Made by a program: the position numbers and the translations under genes. 64,000 nucleotides of DNA from Pyrinomonadaceae bacterium (GTDB lineage Bacteria; Acidobacteriota; Blastocatellia; Pyrinomonadales; Pyrinomonadaceae), in the NCBI GenBank assembly GCA_025054715.1, contig JANWYH010000004.1:1-64000 (forward strand), read 5' to 3'. The notes beneath the pieces were generated by a model. It did no database searches and was not told the origin of the DNA. It saw only the letters and a list, made by a program, of their open reading frames with translations. Below, piece after piece: positions 37,378 to 46,374 of the stretch. Within the stretch, counting starts at the first letter, position 1, and each line of letters starts with the position of its first letter.

Positions 37378-38361
37378 ATGTATAAAGAATTTTATGGTCT
37401 CGAAGAAATGCCTTTTAGCCTAACACCTGATCCGCGTTTCATAGTCTTTACACCTTCTTACAATGAGGTCTTGGCAACACTTTATTACGGTTTAGAAAAC
37501 TCCAAAGGCTTAATAGTTCTAACCGGCGAGGTAGGAACAGGAAAAACAACAGCACTACGCTGGATTATGCGTCGGCTAGATTCTTCCGTTCTCGCAACTT
37601 ATATCCTAAATCCGCACCTTTCCATTGAAGAATTCTATCACCAATTAATGCAAGCATTCGGACTTACAGACTGGACAAATAAGGCTGATTTAATGCTTAA
37701 CCTCGGCAAGTTACTTGAAGAAAGACACAGACGAGGCCTACGCACCGTAGTAATTATCGATGAAGCTCATGAGCTGTCTGACGAGGTTCTCGAGGAAATA
37801 AGACTACTGATGAATTTTGAATCCGACGATGCAAAATATCTGCAAATAATTTTAACAGGTCAAACCGAACTTAAAAGCAGACTTAACCAGCCAAATCTCA
37901 GACAATTAAAACAACGCGTAGCCCTAAGATGCCAAATGCACCCACTTCCAAACGCCGAAGAAGTCGAACGTTACATAACTGAAAGACTCGTTATAGCCGG
38001 AAGTCGCAATCCTAACATCTTCACACCGAGCGCCATTGATTTCATTTTTCAATGCTCCGAAGGAATACCAAGACTTATAAACAACATCTGTGATAACGCA
38101 ATGCTCGCTGGATACGCAAACGGCGAAATGATAATCGGTAGAAAAATCATCGAAGAAGTTGCCGAAAATCTGGATTTATTACCACAAAAAGTAGCTGCCA
38201 CTTCTGAAAAGCCTACGGTAAAACCTAAAATTTTAACTGAAGAAGGTGAGCAAGAGTTCTGGAAAAACCAACAAATCGCTAAAGAAAACCACAAAGAAAC
38301 TCAATACGAAAGGTTTGATGAAGACACAATTTTAGAAATCGAGGAACGTCACAGTGCTTGA
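37378..38361 (+). CDS. ExeA/GspA-type AAA ATPase of an exopolysaccharide locus
   Basis: 327 residues: MYKEFYGLEEMPFSLTPDPR is the typical opening, Walker A TGEVGTGKTT, Walker B VVIIDEAHELSD, sensor LTGQTEL, and LKQRVALRCQMHPL. The family includes GspA/ExeA and the ATPases of exosortase-linked polysaccharide loci. The C-terminal 60 residues form an acidic tail. Probably energises or regulates assembly of the chain-length and export complex. 11 bp after the Wzz-like gene. Confidence 0.9.
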   Translation: MYKEFYGLEEMPFSLTPDPRFIVFTPSYNEVLATLYYGLENSKGLIVLTGEVGTGKTTALRWIMRRLDSSVLATYILNPHLSIEEFYHQLMQAFGLTDWTNKADLMLNLGKLLEERHRRGLRTVVIIDEAHELSDEVLEEIRLLMNFESDDAKYLQIILTGQTELKSRLNQPNLRQLKQRVALRCQMHPLPNAEEVERYITERLVIAGSRNPNIFTPSAIDFIFQCSEGIPRLINNICDNAMLAGYANGEMIIGRKIIEEVAENLDLLPQKVAATSEKPTVKPKILTEEGEQEFWKNQQIAKENHKETQYERFDEDTILEIEERHSA

Positions 38362-38364
38362 GAT

Positions 38365-39273
38365 ATGAAAATTCTAAAGGCCTTACAACGTAAGAAACAA
38401 GAAGAACAAAGCAACATAGTTCCGCTTAGAGAAGTTAACAAACACTACGAAACTTCAACTTCCTTTTTACCTGAAGACATAAAAATCGGAACACCTAAAA
38501 TAATCACCGAACAAGAAGAATCTTTCGTAGAGTCGCAAAAAATCAAAATTCCAGAATTTGCTAGCTGGCCAATCCAATTAGAAGACTTAGACCCGAGGCT
38601 CGTATCCTTAAAGGCACCTTCATCTGTTTACTGCGAAAATTACCGCAATTTAAGAACAAAAATTTTCCAAAAGAGTCAGAGAAACAATCTAAAGGTAATT
38701 ACAATATCAAGCATTAACCCAAATGAAGGTAAATCAATAACAGCCCTAAATTTAGCTTGTTTAATGGCACAAACCGAAGGTAGCAATACACTGCTAATAG
38801 ATGGCGATCTTCGCAAACCAAGTTTAGCAAAATATCTCGGATTTGAAACCGATAAAGGTCTTTCTGAACTAATTTCCGGAGAAGCGAAAATCGAAGAAAC
38901 AATAATTTGCTTAGAACCTACGGGTCTTTATCTACTTCCAGGTAGTTCCCCGAACCCAAAAGCGCCGGAGATACTTTCAGGCGTAAGATTCAAACAGCTA
39001 ATAAGTCAGTTACGTCAAATGTTTGACTATATTTTGATTGACTCTCCACCACTTGCCATCTGTTCGGATGCTGACGTGTTGACAAGCCTTTCGGACGGAA
39101 CTATTTTTGTAATTCGTTCTAACTATACTCAGTATCTTGCCGTTACTCGTGCTTTGGAGATGTTACCGCAAGAGAAAATTCTCGGAGTTGTACTTAATGA
39201 ATCAGAAGATTCTCTGAAAAAATCCTATTATGACTTCAGCAGCTATGATTCAAACGATAGAGAAACACTATGA
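38365..39273 (+). CDS. CpsD/CapB-family tyrosine autokinase
   Basis: 302 residues. The kinase core has Walker A NPNEGKSITALNLA, Walker A' LLIDGDLRKPSLA and Walker B YILIDSPP. The C-terminus carries a tyrosine cluster (KSYYDFSSYDS), the autophosphorylation site type of bacterial BY-kinases. It lacks membrane segments and would work with the separate Wzz-like activator, as in Gram-positive CpsC/CpsD pairs. Phosphorylation cycles control polysaccharide chain length. Overlaps the next gene by 4 bp. Confidence 0.9.
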   Translation: MKILKALQRKKQEEQSNIVPLREVNKHYETSTSFLPEDIKIGTPKIITEQEESFVESQKIKIPEFASWPIQLEDLDPRLVSLKAPSSVYCENYRNLRTKIFQKSQRNNLKVITISSINPNEGKSITALNLACLMAQTEGSNTLLIDGDLRKPSLAKYLGFETDKGLSELISGEAKIEETIICLEPTGLYLLPGSSPNPKAPEILSGVRFKQLISQLRQMFDYILIDSPPLAICSDADVLTSLSDGTIFVIRSNYTQYLAVTRALEMLPQEKILGVVLNESEDSLKKSYYDFSSYDSNDRETL

Positions 39274-40661
39274 AGGCAAGTCACTTGCGCCACCGCATAA
39301 TTGCTTTGCTGATTTTTGATGCCATAATTACTTACTCAAGTCTCATCTTAGCTTTGATCCTAAGACTAGGCGTTGAAGGCACTAAATACCAGCTAAACGA
39401 AAGAAATGGATGGCTAAAAGCAAGTTTTATCACCTTAGTTTGCATTCTGTCAATGCATCTTTACGATCTTTACGAATACACGGTCATAAAAAACCGCCTG
39501 GAGCTTCTTCTAAGACTTGTTCAAGCCGTTGGTGTAGCATGGATTTTCTTGGCTATTTTTTTCTACTTCGTGCCGGAAATGATGATAGGAAGAGGCACCT
39601 CCATTTACGCAGTCCTTCTGGTAATAACGTTTCTTTCTATTTGGAGAGTGAGTTTGCATTTTTTGCTTGGTCACCCTGACATAGGCGAAAGGGTTGCAAT
39701 TGTAGGAACAAACAAACCAGCCATTGACACAGCAGAAGCTATTTTGCATCGTCCCGATGCTGGTTACAGGCTTATCGGTTTAATTGCAGAAAATCATTCA
39801 GTTAAACTTGAAAAAAAACCAGAAATAAAAATTCTCGGCTCTGTTGATGAGCTTTACCAAATAGTCAAGCGCGAAAACATAGACCGCCTTGTAATAGCGG
39901 TGCTCGAACGTAGAGGAAATTTCCCGACCGAAACCCTCTTAAAGCTAAGCCTCGCAGGAGAAGTCCTAATTGAAGAATGCGCTTCGTTTTATGAGCGAAT
40001 TACAGGTCAAGTTCACCTTGACATGCTACGCCCTTCATGGCTTATTTTTAATAGTCGCAGAAAACAAACTCGCTTCAGCTATATCTTGCGCGAAGTGGTT
40101 CATCGAGCGCTTGCTCTCATTGGACTAATAGTTTCTCTTCCTATAGCCATTATAACGGCTATTCTAATAAAAATTGAGTCCGAAGGAGATATCTTCTACA
40201 GGCAAGAACGCACTGGTAAAAATGGAAAAACCTTTCAGCTGATAAAGTTTCGCTCCATGCGGGTTGATGCTGAAAAAAATGGGCAACCTGTCTGGGCGCA
40301 ACCCAACGATGATAGAGTTACCAGAGTCGGCAAAATAATTCGCAAGGCAAGAATTGACGAAATACCACAATTTTGGAACATTCTCAAAGGTGAGATGAGT
40401 TTTGTTGGACCTAGACCCGAAAGACCACAATTTGTTGAACAATTAGCAAAGCAAATCCCTTTCTATGAACATCGTCATTTGACTCAACCAGGACTTACAG
40501 GTTGGGCACAAATAAACTACCCTTATGGTTCATCAGTAGAAGATGCAAAAAAAAAGCTCCAATATGATCTCTACTACATAAAAAATCAAAGCTTAACACT
40601 TGACCTCGTCATAGTTCTCGAGACGATAAAAACAGTAATTTTTGGAAGAGGCGGAAGATAA
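39270..40661 (+). CDS. Polyprenyl glycosylphosphotransferase (exopolysaccharide initiating enzyme, WbaP/EpsB-like)
   Basis: 463 residues: four N-terminal membrane helices, a nucleotide-binding-like central part (ERVAIVGTNKPAIDTAEAI), a fifth helix, and a C-terminal catalytic domain with FRSMRVDAE, RKARIDEIPQFWNILKGEMS and FVGPRPERPQF. It transfers a sugar-1-phosphate to undecaprenyl phosphate to start the repeat unit. No other glycosyltransferase is encoded here, so the remaining units must be made by genes elsewhere. Confidence 0.94.
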   Translation: MKASHLRHRIIALLIFDAIITYSSLILALILRLGVEGTKYQLNERNGWLKASFITLVCILSMHLYDLYEYTVIKNRLELLLRLVQAVGVAWIFLAIFFYFVPEMMIGRGTSIYAVLLVITFLSIWRVSLHFLLGHPDIGERVAIVGTNKPAIDTAEAILHRPDAGYRLIGLIAENHSVKLEKKPEIKILGSVDELYQIVKRENIDRLVIAVLERRGNFPTETLLKLSLAGEVLIEECASFYERITGQVHLDMLRPSWLIFNSRRKQTRFSYILREVVHRALALIGLIVSLPIAIITAILIKIESEGDIFYRQERTGKNGKTFQLIKFRSMRVDAEKNGQPVWAQPNDDRVTRVGKIIRKARIDEIPQFWNILKGEMSFVGPRPERPQFVEQLAKQIPFYEHRHLTQPGLTGWAQINYPYGSSVEDAKKKLQYDLYYIKNQSLTLDLVIVLETIKTVIFGRGGR

Positions 40662-40707
40662 CATTGCTGGAATATATAAACTTTTAAGCGTTTACTTGTA
40701 AGTGAGT

Positions 40708-41415
40708 ATGAAAAAGTTTATCCTTTTCGCGCTTCTGTTTGCTAATTGGAGTCTTGGGCAAGATTCATCACAAACTCCCGCGCGAAATGAATCCACTTCT
40801 GAGGAAGAAGCTGCAGTCTTAACTTACTACAACAATTACCTAAAAAATTATCGCCTTGGTCCCGAAGATGTAATAACCATAGAAGTCTTTGGTCAATGCC
40901 CAAATTATTGCATTTACAACAAAACTATCCCACCTACGGCTAAAATTTCTTACCCACTGATTAAAGAAGGAATCTTCGTAGGAGGAAAAACCATTGAACA
41001 AGTCGCCGAAGAAATAACTCAAAAACTAGAAGAATACATAATCGAACCTAAAGTCACCGTAACTTTGGAAAAGGTTGGTTCAGCACGTTACAGCGTAATA
41101 GGAAAGGTTGCTCAACCGGGCGTAAGGCTCATGACCAGAAGAGTAAGCGTCTATGAGGCAATAACCGAAGCCGGCGGAATTACGAAAGATGGTAATCGCA
41201 AACGCGTTATAATCTATCGCCAAACCCAGACAGGCTTAAAGCCAATCGTTGTTAATCTTCAGGAAATAGAACAAGGAAAAGCTGAGATGATCTATTTAGT
41301 TCCGGGTGATCAGGTCTTCGTTCCAGACTCGGGAAATAGATTAAGCGCTAGCAGAATCTTGAAAATCTTAGAAACTGCAAGCATAGTTAGGTTTCTTTTT
41401 GGTGGAGTTTTTTGA
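40708..41415 (+). CDS. Polysaccharide export outer-membrane protein (Wza-like, SLBB domain)
   Basis: About 235 residues from ATG 40708 (a GTG six bases earlier is possible). Signal peptide (KKFILFALLFANWSLGQ), poly_export domain from YRLGPEDVITIEVFGQCPNYCI, then an SLBB unit YSVIGKVAQPGVRLMTRRVSVYEAI. No lipobox Cys, unlike Wza. It should form the periplasmic/outer-membrane conduit for the polymer. Confidence 0.9.
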   Translation: MKKFILFALLFANWSLGQDSSQTPARNESTSEEEAAVLTYYNNYLKNYRLGPEDVITIEVFGQCPNYCIYNKTIPPTAKISYPLIKEGIFVGGKTIEQVAEEITQKLEEYIIEPKVTVTLEKVGSARYSVIGKVAQPGVRLMTRRVSVYEAITEAGGITKDGNRKRVIIYRQTQTGLKPIVVNLQEIEQGKAEMIYLVPGDQVFVPDSGNRLSASRILKILETASIVRFLFGGVF

Positions 41416-41418
41416 AAA

Positions 41419-42351
41419 ATGAGCTTTCTATTAATCATTCCGCTTTTCCTGCTTCAAGTGACAGAATTCAGCGGATGGAAAAGCATTGACTTGAAATCCT
41501 TTGCATGGTTGCGTTCGATACATTTTGTTAACTCCGAACGCGGATTCGTCGTAGGAAATAAAGGTGCATTCTTTGAAACAGTAGATGGCGGCAAGAATTG
41601 GAGACATAAAAGCATTACAGATGACAACATCCTCGATGTTTACTTCTCGGACGAAAATACTGGCTGGCTTCTTTGCGAAAAAGACATCCTTGCGGAAACA
41701 ATTTCATACATTTTGAAAACTTCAGATGGTGGACTTTCATGGCAAAAAATAGAGTTCGACAAGGAAAAAAGAAGATTTAGTAAGTTTCTAAAACACGGCA
41801 AAACTGAAAAACTTTTCGTCGTTGGCGAAAGCGGTGCTTTTTACGAACTATACGAAGATAGACTTAAAAAAATCGAAATTCCGACGCTTTACCGGATTAC
41901 AGATGGGTTTTTAACAGCTGATCTTATGATTTTGGTCGGTGGAGAAGGTCTAATAATTACATCGCGAAACACGAAAGACTGGGAAAAGGCTATTTTTAAT
42001 GTTCCGCCTCAGAATCGCTTCAACGCCGTTTTCTTCGTTGATGAAAAATTAGGTTGGGCGGTCGGAAACCGTGGTCAAATTTACTTTACTACAAATGGCG
42101 GGCGACTGTGGCAAAAGCAAGAGTCTAACGTACTGGAAAATCTCAATGATGTTCTTTTCATAAGTAAAAAAGAAGGCTTTGCCGTTGGAGATGGCGGGCT
42201 TATTTTGCAAACGAAGGATTCAGGAGCTAGTTGGAATAAAACAAAACTCCCGACAAATAAAAAGCTAGAGAAACTCTTTTTCGTAAACGGCAAAATTTTT
42301 GTTGCTGGATTCGGCGGGGCATTTTATTCTCTAGAAACATCTTCAAGGTAA
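41419..42351 (+). CDS. Ycf48/BNR-repeat beta-propeller secreted protein
   Basis: 310 residues with a signal peptide and about six Asp-box-like blades, e.g. GNKGAFFETVDGGKNW, SDENTGWLL, GGEGLIITSRNTKDW and GNRGQIYFTTNGGRLW. This is the Ycf48/photosynthesis-assembly-factor-like propeller, which in heterotrophs occurs beside secretion and polysaccharide genes. It follows the export-protein gene by 3 bp, so it is the last gene of the exopolysaccharide unit. Confidence 0.85.
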   Translation: MSFLLIIPLFLLQVTEFSGWKSIDLKSFAWLRSIHFVNSERGFVVGNKGAFFETVDGGKNWRHKSITDDNILDVYFSDENTGWLLCEKDILAETISYILKTSDGGLSWQKIEFDKEKRRFSKFLKHGKTEKLFVVGESGAFYELYEDRLKKIEIPTLYRITDGFLTADLMILVGGEGLIITSRNTKDWEKAIFNVPPQNRFNAVFFVDEKLGWAVGNRGQIYFTTNGGRLWQKQESNVLENLNDVLFISKKEGFAVGDGGLILQTKDSGASWNKTKLPTNKKLEKLFFVNGKIFVAGFGGAFYSLETSSR

Positions 42352-43230
42352 ATCAGGAATCCAAAAATCAGGCTCAACTTTTTTAAGACCGAGACTTGTG
42401 AGCTCTTCTTCACTTCGCCCTAAGAAAGTAAAATGAGGCTCATCCGACAAAACCGTCCGAAACCATCCATGGCGGTTCATTATTTGGCGAACTCTTTCGT
42501 CTTTGTACTCATTTATATCCAGAGCAAGCATTGAAAGGTGCTGAGAAGCTCCCGGTGCTGCAACTGATCTTAGTATTGTTCCATCGAATCGGGTGCTAAA
42601 GAAAATTCCTTTTTTTTCAAGATTTAGGACTTGTTTAACCTGTTCTCTTATTGGCAGGCTTTTTAGATGATTTATCTGTTCATCGGTAAGCATTCCCTTT
42701 TCTTTCCAGTATTGACAAGCCGGCTCAAAGCGCGAATTCCAGAGCCTCAAGGTATCAGCGAAATTTCTTCTAGCAGCTTCTTCGCCTCCACGAGGAGTTA
42801 TATCAACCCCTTGCTTGATTGCCTCCTCTCGCGCTGCTAGATAAGCTAACATCGCCTCAACTTGAAGCTCTATGTTCACACCGACTATTTCTTGACTCAT
42901 TTTTGAGACTGAGTTTTGGAACTTTGACACTTCATTCTCATCATTAAAAATACACTTTTCCGGAATTTTCACCCTATCAGAAGCTATGAAAAGCGCACCA
43001 TATTCACGTAAGACTCTACCTTCTAACTCATCATCGAAATTACAAAAAAAGTCAAATTCAATGCCTCTTTGTTTCAGGTTATCTTCAATTACTTGCAAAA
43101 ATGTAACTTTGCCAACTTTCATATTGAGTTCCTTTTTCGTAGCTTCTTCTGAACCTGTATCATTAGCTCTTCGACTACATGAAGCTATAACCAGAATTAT
43201 CGAAGCTAAAGTAATTAACCTACGCATCAA
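42343..43230 (-). CDS. Lipoprotein with D-Ala-D-Ala-carboxypeptidase-like (M15/VanY-type) C-terminal domain
   Basis: 295 residues. Lipobox VIASC after a short signal. The C-terminal region reads PGASQHLSMLALDINEY and later SDEPHFTFLG, matching the zinc-ligand pattern of M15 peptidases (S-x-H-x(6)-D and E-P-H-F). The N-terminal half (residues about 35-200) is helical and unassigned. Likely a peptidoglycan peptidase in the periplasm; activity not shown. Convergent overlap of 9 bp with the propeller gene. Confidence 0.72.
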   Translation of the reverse strand: MMRRLITLASIILVIASCSRRANDTGSEEATKKELNMKVGKVTFLQVIEDNLKQRGIEFDFFCNFDDELEGRVLREYGALFIASDRVKIPEKCIFNDENEVSKFQNSVSKMSQEIVGVNIELQVEAMLAYLAAREEAIKQGVDITPRGGEEAARRNFADTLRLWNSRFEPACQYWKEKGMLTDEQINHLKSLPIREQVKQVLNLEKKGIFFSTRFDGTILRSVAAPGASQHLSMLALDINEYKDERVRQIMNRHGWFRTVLSDEPHFTFLGRSEEELTSLGLKKVEPDFWIPDLP

Positions 43231-43369
43231 TCAGATGATAAAAAAGCAAGAAAAAGACATCAAATCCTTTTATTCTTTTCTAACCACCCTTAGAGATGGT
43301 AAAATTTTAGTTAGTAGCTGTAGTCTCTCAAAAAAGCATCAAAAGCTTTTGGGAGCGGAAGGATTTATG

Positions 43370-45652
43370 ATGTCAGACTTAGAAGCATACAAAGACAAGT
43401 TTAACGAAAGCGGAAAGCGTATTCTCGAAAGCGCTATAAATGAGTCTCGCAGACGAGACCAGAATTACATAGCTGTTGAACACATACTCTATGCTCTGGC
43501 AAACGAAGAGACAGAGCTTTTTAATGAAACAATGCGTGATCTTTCCATAGATCCGAGAACCGTTCGTCTTCAAATTGAAAAACGCCTAGAACACTCTCGG
43601 TCACACACGGGAAGAGGTTTTAGAATTGCCCCAGAAACGACCGAGCTTTTTAAGCGCTCGATGGATAGAGCTCGAGCATCGGGTCGGCGCGTCATAGATT
43701 CAACTGATATTTTTTACATACTAACTCATGATGAAACCAGTCTTCTCAACGATATACTGAGCGATCTTGGAGTTCCTGCTTACGAAGTCGCACAAGCTGC
43801 ACGGACAAGACTCAAAAAGCGCGAGCAAGAAGCAGAAAGACTAAAACGAAAATACGAATTACCTTCTTACCTAAAACACTTCGGAGTTAGCCTCAATAAG
43901 CTAGCTCGCCAAGATAAACTACCGCCAACTATCGGTAGAGAAAAAGAGATCCGTCAAATAATAGAAATCCTCTCTCATAAAGAACGATCAAACTCGCCGA
44001 TGCTTGTTGGCGAACCTGGTGTAGGTAAGACTGCCGTCGTCGAAGGTTTGGCACGCCTGATCGAACTAGAGCCTGAAAAGGTTCCAGTGTGGCTCAGAAA
44101 TGCCCACATAGTCCAGCTACAGATGGGTGGAATTGTAGCAGGCACAATGCTTCGTGGAATGTTTGAAGAAAGAATCAAAGGTATCATTGACGAAGTAAAG
44201 GAAAGACCTGAAATCATACTATTCATTGATGAAGCTCATACGATCATTGGAGCCGGTGCTGCCATTGGAGTGTCTTCAGACGCAGCAAATATGTTCAAAT
44301 CTGCACTAGCAAGAGGTGAGCTTAGAATAATCGGTGCTACCACTTTAACCGAATACAAAGAGTTCATTGCTGAAGATGAAGCACTAGCTCGACGCTTTCG
44401 TTTAGTTAAAGTTGAAGAACCTAGCATAAGCGAAACTAGAGAAATTCTCCTAGGATTGAGGCCCAGACTTGAAAAAAACTACTCTGTCACAATTTCAGAT
44501 GAAGCAATAAACACCGCGCTCGAAATGGCTCCGAGATATTTGCGTAATCTACATTTGCCAGATAAAGCTATCGGTTGGTTAGATACGGCTTCCGTAAAAG
44601 TTAGAATTAACGAGCCTGATTCTATGATTGTAAAACCCGAGCATATAATCGAAGTCATTTCGCAAGAATCTAGAATACCAAAAGACATGGTCTATCGAGA
44701 TACCTCCGATAGATTCGCGAAAATGGAAGAGGCACTTAGCAAAAGAGTAATCGGCCAACAAGAAGCTATACGAGCCGTAGCTCAAAGACTCCGACTAAAT
44801 AAAGGACCACTCAAGGAAAACTTCTATAAACCTGACGGAGTCTTACTTTTCCTCGGACCTACTGGCGTTGGGAAGACCGAATTAGCAAAAGCTGTTGCTG
44901 AGTTCATGTTCGGCGATGAAAAGAAAATGATCAGAATTGACATGTCAGAGTATGCCGATGGGACTGTGGGAATAGAAAAACTAATTGGAATGCCACGCGG
45001 AATAGTAGGTTCAGAAAGAGGGGGAATTTTAACTGAACAGTTAAGAGAAAATCCCTACACCGTTTTACTGCTTGACGAAATTGAAAAAGCCTCGCCATAT
45101 CTGATGCATCTTTTTCTACAAGCATTTGACGAGGGTTGGATCACGGATGGGCGCGGCAAGAAGGTCTATCTTTCAGATGCTATAGTCATAATGACTTCAA
45201 ACTTAGGTTCAGAAAACTTCAGAAAATTTGAAAAACCACTTGGTTTCGGTAAAAAGTCACTCGGAGATATAAAGGCTATAAAAAACGAAGTCCTAAAAGC
45301 CGCCGAACAAAGATTTTCACCTGAATTCCTGAATAGAATTGACGAGATAGTTGTTTTCTCGCCTCTTACTATGGATGAAGTAAAAGAAATCTCAAAACTT
45401 TACCTAGATAAGTTAAGCCAACAGATGGAAAAATTAGGAAAGAGAATCGAAGTTACAGAAGAGGCTTTGAATCTGTTAACCGAAAAAGGATTCAGTGTGA
45501 CCTACGGAGCTCGCTTCTTAAAACGCCACATAGACGAAAAAGTCAAATTGCCAATTACAAACAACTGGAAGTCTGCTTCTTATTTTGTAGTTGACGTAGA
45601 AAACGGCGAAGTTGTTGTAAAGCCTGAGACAAAGCCGTATTCACTTAACTGA
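43370..45652 (+). CDS. ClpA-like AAA+ unfoldase with atypical pore loops
   Basis: 760 residues from ATG 43370, preceded by AAGGA six bases upstream. The open frame extends upstream to 42986 but there it is antisense to the lipoprotein gene and lacks Clp homology. Clp_N repeat (FNESGKRILESAINESRRRD), AAA1 (GEPGVGKTAVVEG, ILFIDEAHTIIG), no ClpC/ClpB middle domain, AAA2 (GPTGVGKTELAKA, VLLLDEIEKASP). ClpA length and layout. The ClpP-docking loop region may be PLGFG. The pore loops differ: AAA1 has AGTMLRG where KYRG is usual, and AAA2 has GIVG for GYVG, so both substrate-gripping Tyr are lost. ClpP and ClpS are not encoded nearby. Confidence 0.88.
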   Translation: MSDLEAYKDKFNESGKRILESAINESRRRDQNYIAVEHILYALANEETELFNETMRDLSIDPRTVRLQIEKRLEHSRSHTGRGFRIAPETTELFKRSMDRARASGRRVIDSTDIFYILTHDETSLLNDILSDLGVPAYEVAQAARTRLKKREQEAERLKRKYELPSYLKHFGVSLNKLARQDKLPPTIGREKEIRQIIEILSHKERSNSPMLVGEPGVGKTAVVEGLARLIELEPEKVPVWLRNAHIVQLQMGGIVAGTMLRGMFEERIKGIIDEVKERPEIILFIDEAHTIIGAGAAIGVSSDAANMFKSALARGELRIIGATTLTEYKEFIAEDEALARRFRLVKVEEPSISETREILLGLRPRLEKNYSVTISDEAINTALEMAPRYLRNLHLPDKAIGWLDTASVKVRINEPDSMIVKPEHIIEVISQESRIPKDMVYRDTSDRFAKMEEALSKRVIGQQEAIRAVAQRLRLNKGPLKENFYKPDGVLLFLGPTGVGKTELAKAVAEFMFGDEKKMIRIDMSEYADGTVGIEKLIGMPRGIVGSERGGILTEQLRENPYTVLLLDEIEKASPYLMHLFLQAFDEGWITDGRGKKVYLSDAIVIMTSNLGSENFRKFEKPLGFGKKSLGDIKAIKNEVLKAAEQRFSPEFLNRIDEIVVFSPLTMDEVKEISKLYLDKLSQQMEKLGKRIEVTEEALNLLTEKGFSVTYGARFLKRHIDEKVKLPITNNWKSASYFVVDVENGEVVVKPETKPYSLN

Positions 45653-45657
45653 TACGC

Positions 45658-45680
45658 CGAGCCTGCTCGTCGCAGGCTCG
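45658..45680 (+). terminator. Hairpin terminator after the ClpA-like gene
   Basis: Nine-base perfect stem CGAGCCTGC / GCAGGCTCG with a TCGTC loop, starting six bases after the stop. The T-tract on the plus side is imperfect (ATTATCTTTC), and the pilin gene ends convergently two bases further on, so it may serve both strands. Confidence 0.65.
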
Positions 45681-45681
45681 A

Positions 45682-46374
45682 TTATCTTTCTGTTCTTTCT
45701 TGTCTAAAGTTAATTGTAGCAGTTGAGCTTCCTCGAAAAAGCGGAGTAAAAACCCATTTGGAGTGATTTTCAATACCGTAATAGGCAATGATAGATTTTG
45801 CCTTACTCTGACTTACCACACCAATAAACGGACGATTGTCAGTCGTCAAATCACTGTAGCCTAAATCGGTTTCATCAGCCGATCCTTCTCTTTCTTCTTC
45901 TGTTCTCGTATCTACACTTGTAATAAAAACTCCAAACTGATTGACTATATTCGGATGAACATTTTCAGATGAAGGCAAGGCTCCTCCCATATAGTTTTGA
46001 ACTCTCCTAGCAAAGTTTCTCAGCACGGGGCTATCAATGCTTACCAAAAGCCACTTTCCATCTTCGCTAAGTGGATCGACTGCCGCAGACGGACGCAAAA
46101 TCTGCCTTCTTTTTGTTCCTTGCGGCAACCCTTCGAGAAGATCATCAATGGAGCTTGGAAGTCGAGTCCCTTGATAAAAATTCACATATTCACGTATTGC
46201 TTCGGCAACTTCTTCGCCTCGTCTGATAGCTTCTAACTCTTTCTGACGTTGAACCTCCTGTTGAATACTAGGAGCTACAGCCAAAAGAGCAAGTGTAATC
46301 AGCGTCATTGCCGCCATCAAAGCTACAAGAGTGTAGCCATTCTCACTTTGTTCCGTCTTCATCATCGTCATCAT
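45682..46374 (-). CDS. Type II secretion/pilin-like protein lacking Glu5
   Basis: 230 residues. A prepilin leader ending ENG precedes YTLVALMAAMTLITLALLAV, the type III signal helix. The residue at mature position 5, normally Glu, is Ala. The globular part contains RPSAAVDPLSEDGKWLLVS and IAYYGIENHSKWVFTPL. It may be a minor pilin/pseudopilin. It overlaps the IPT-domain gene by 32 bp; several ATG codons in its first five residues leave the true start open. Confidence 0.82.
   Translation of the reverse strand: MMTMMKTEQSENGYTLVALMAAMTLITLALLAVAPSIQQEVQRQKELEAIRRGEEVAEAIREYVNFYQGTRLPSSIDDLLEGLPQGTKRRQILRPSAAVDPLSEDGKWLLVSIDSPVLRNFARRVQNYMGGALPSSENVHPNIVNQFGVFITSVDTRTEEEREGSADETDLGYSDLTTDNRPFIGVVSQSKAKSIIAYYGIENHSKWVFTPLFRGSSTATINFRQERTER

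Noticed and set aside
42986-43369. 128-residue upstream extension of the ClpA-like ORF
   Set aside because: It runs antisense through the lipoprotein gene at 42343-43230, has no Clp homology and no ribosome site, whereas ATG 43370 has one and matches the usual ClpA N-terminus.
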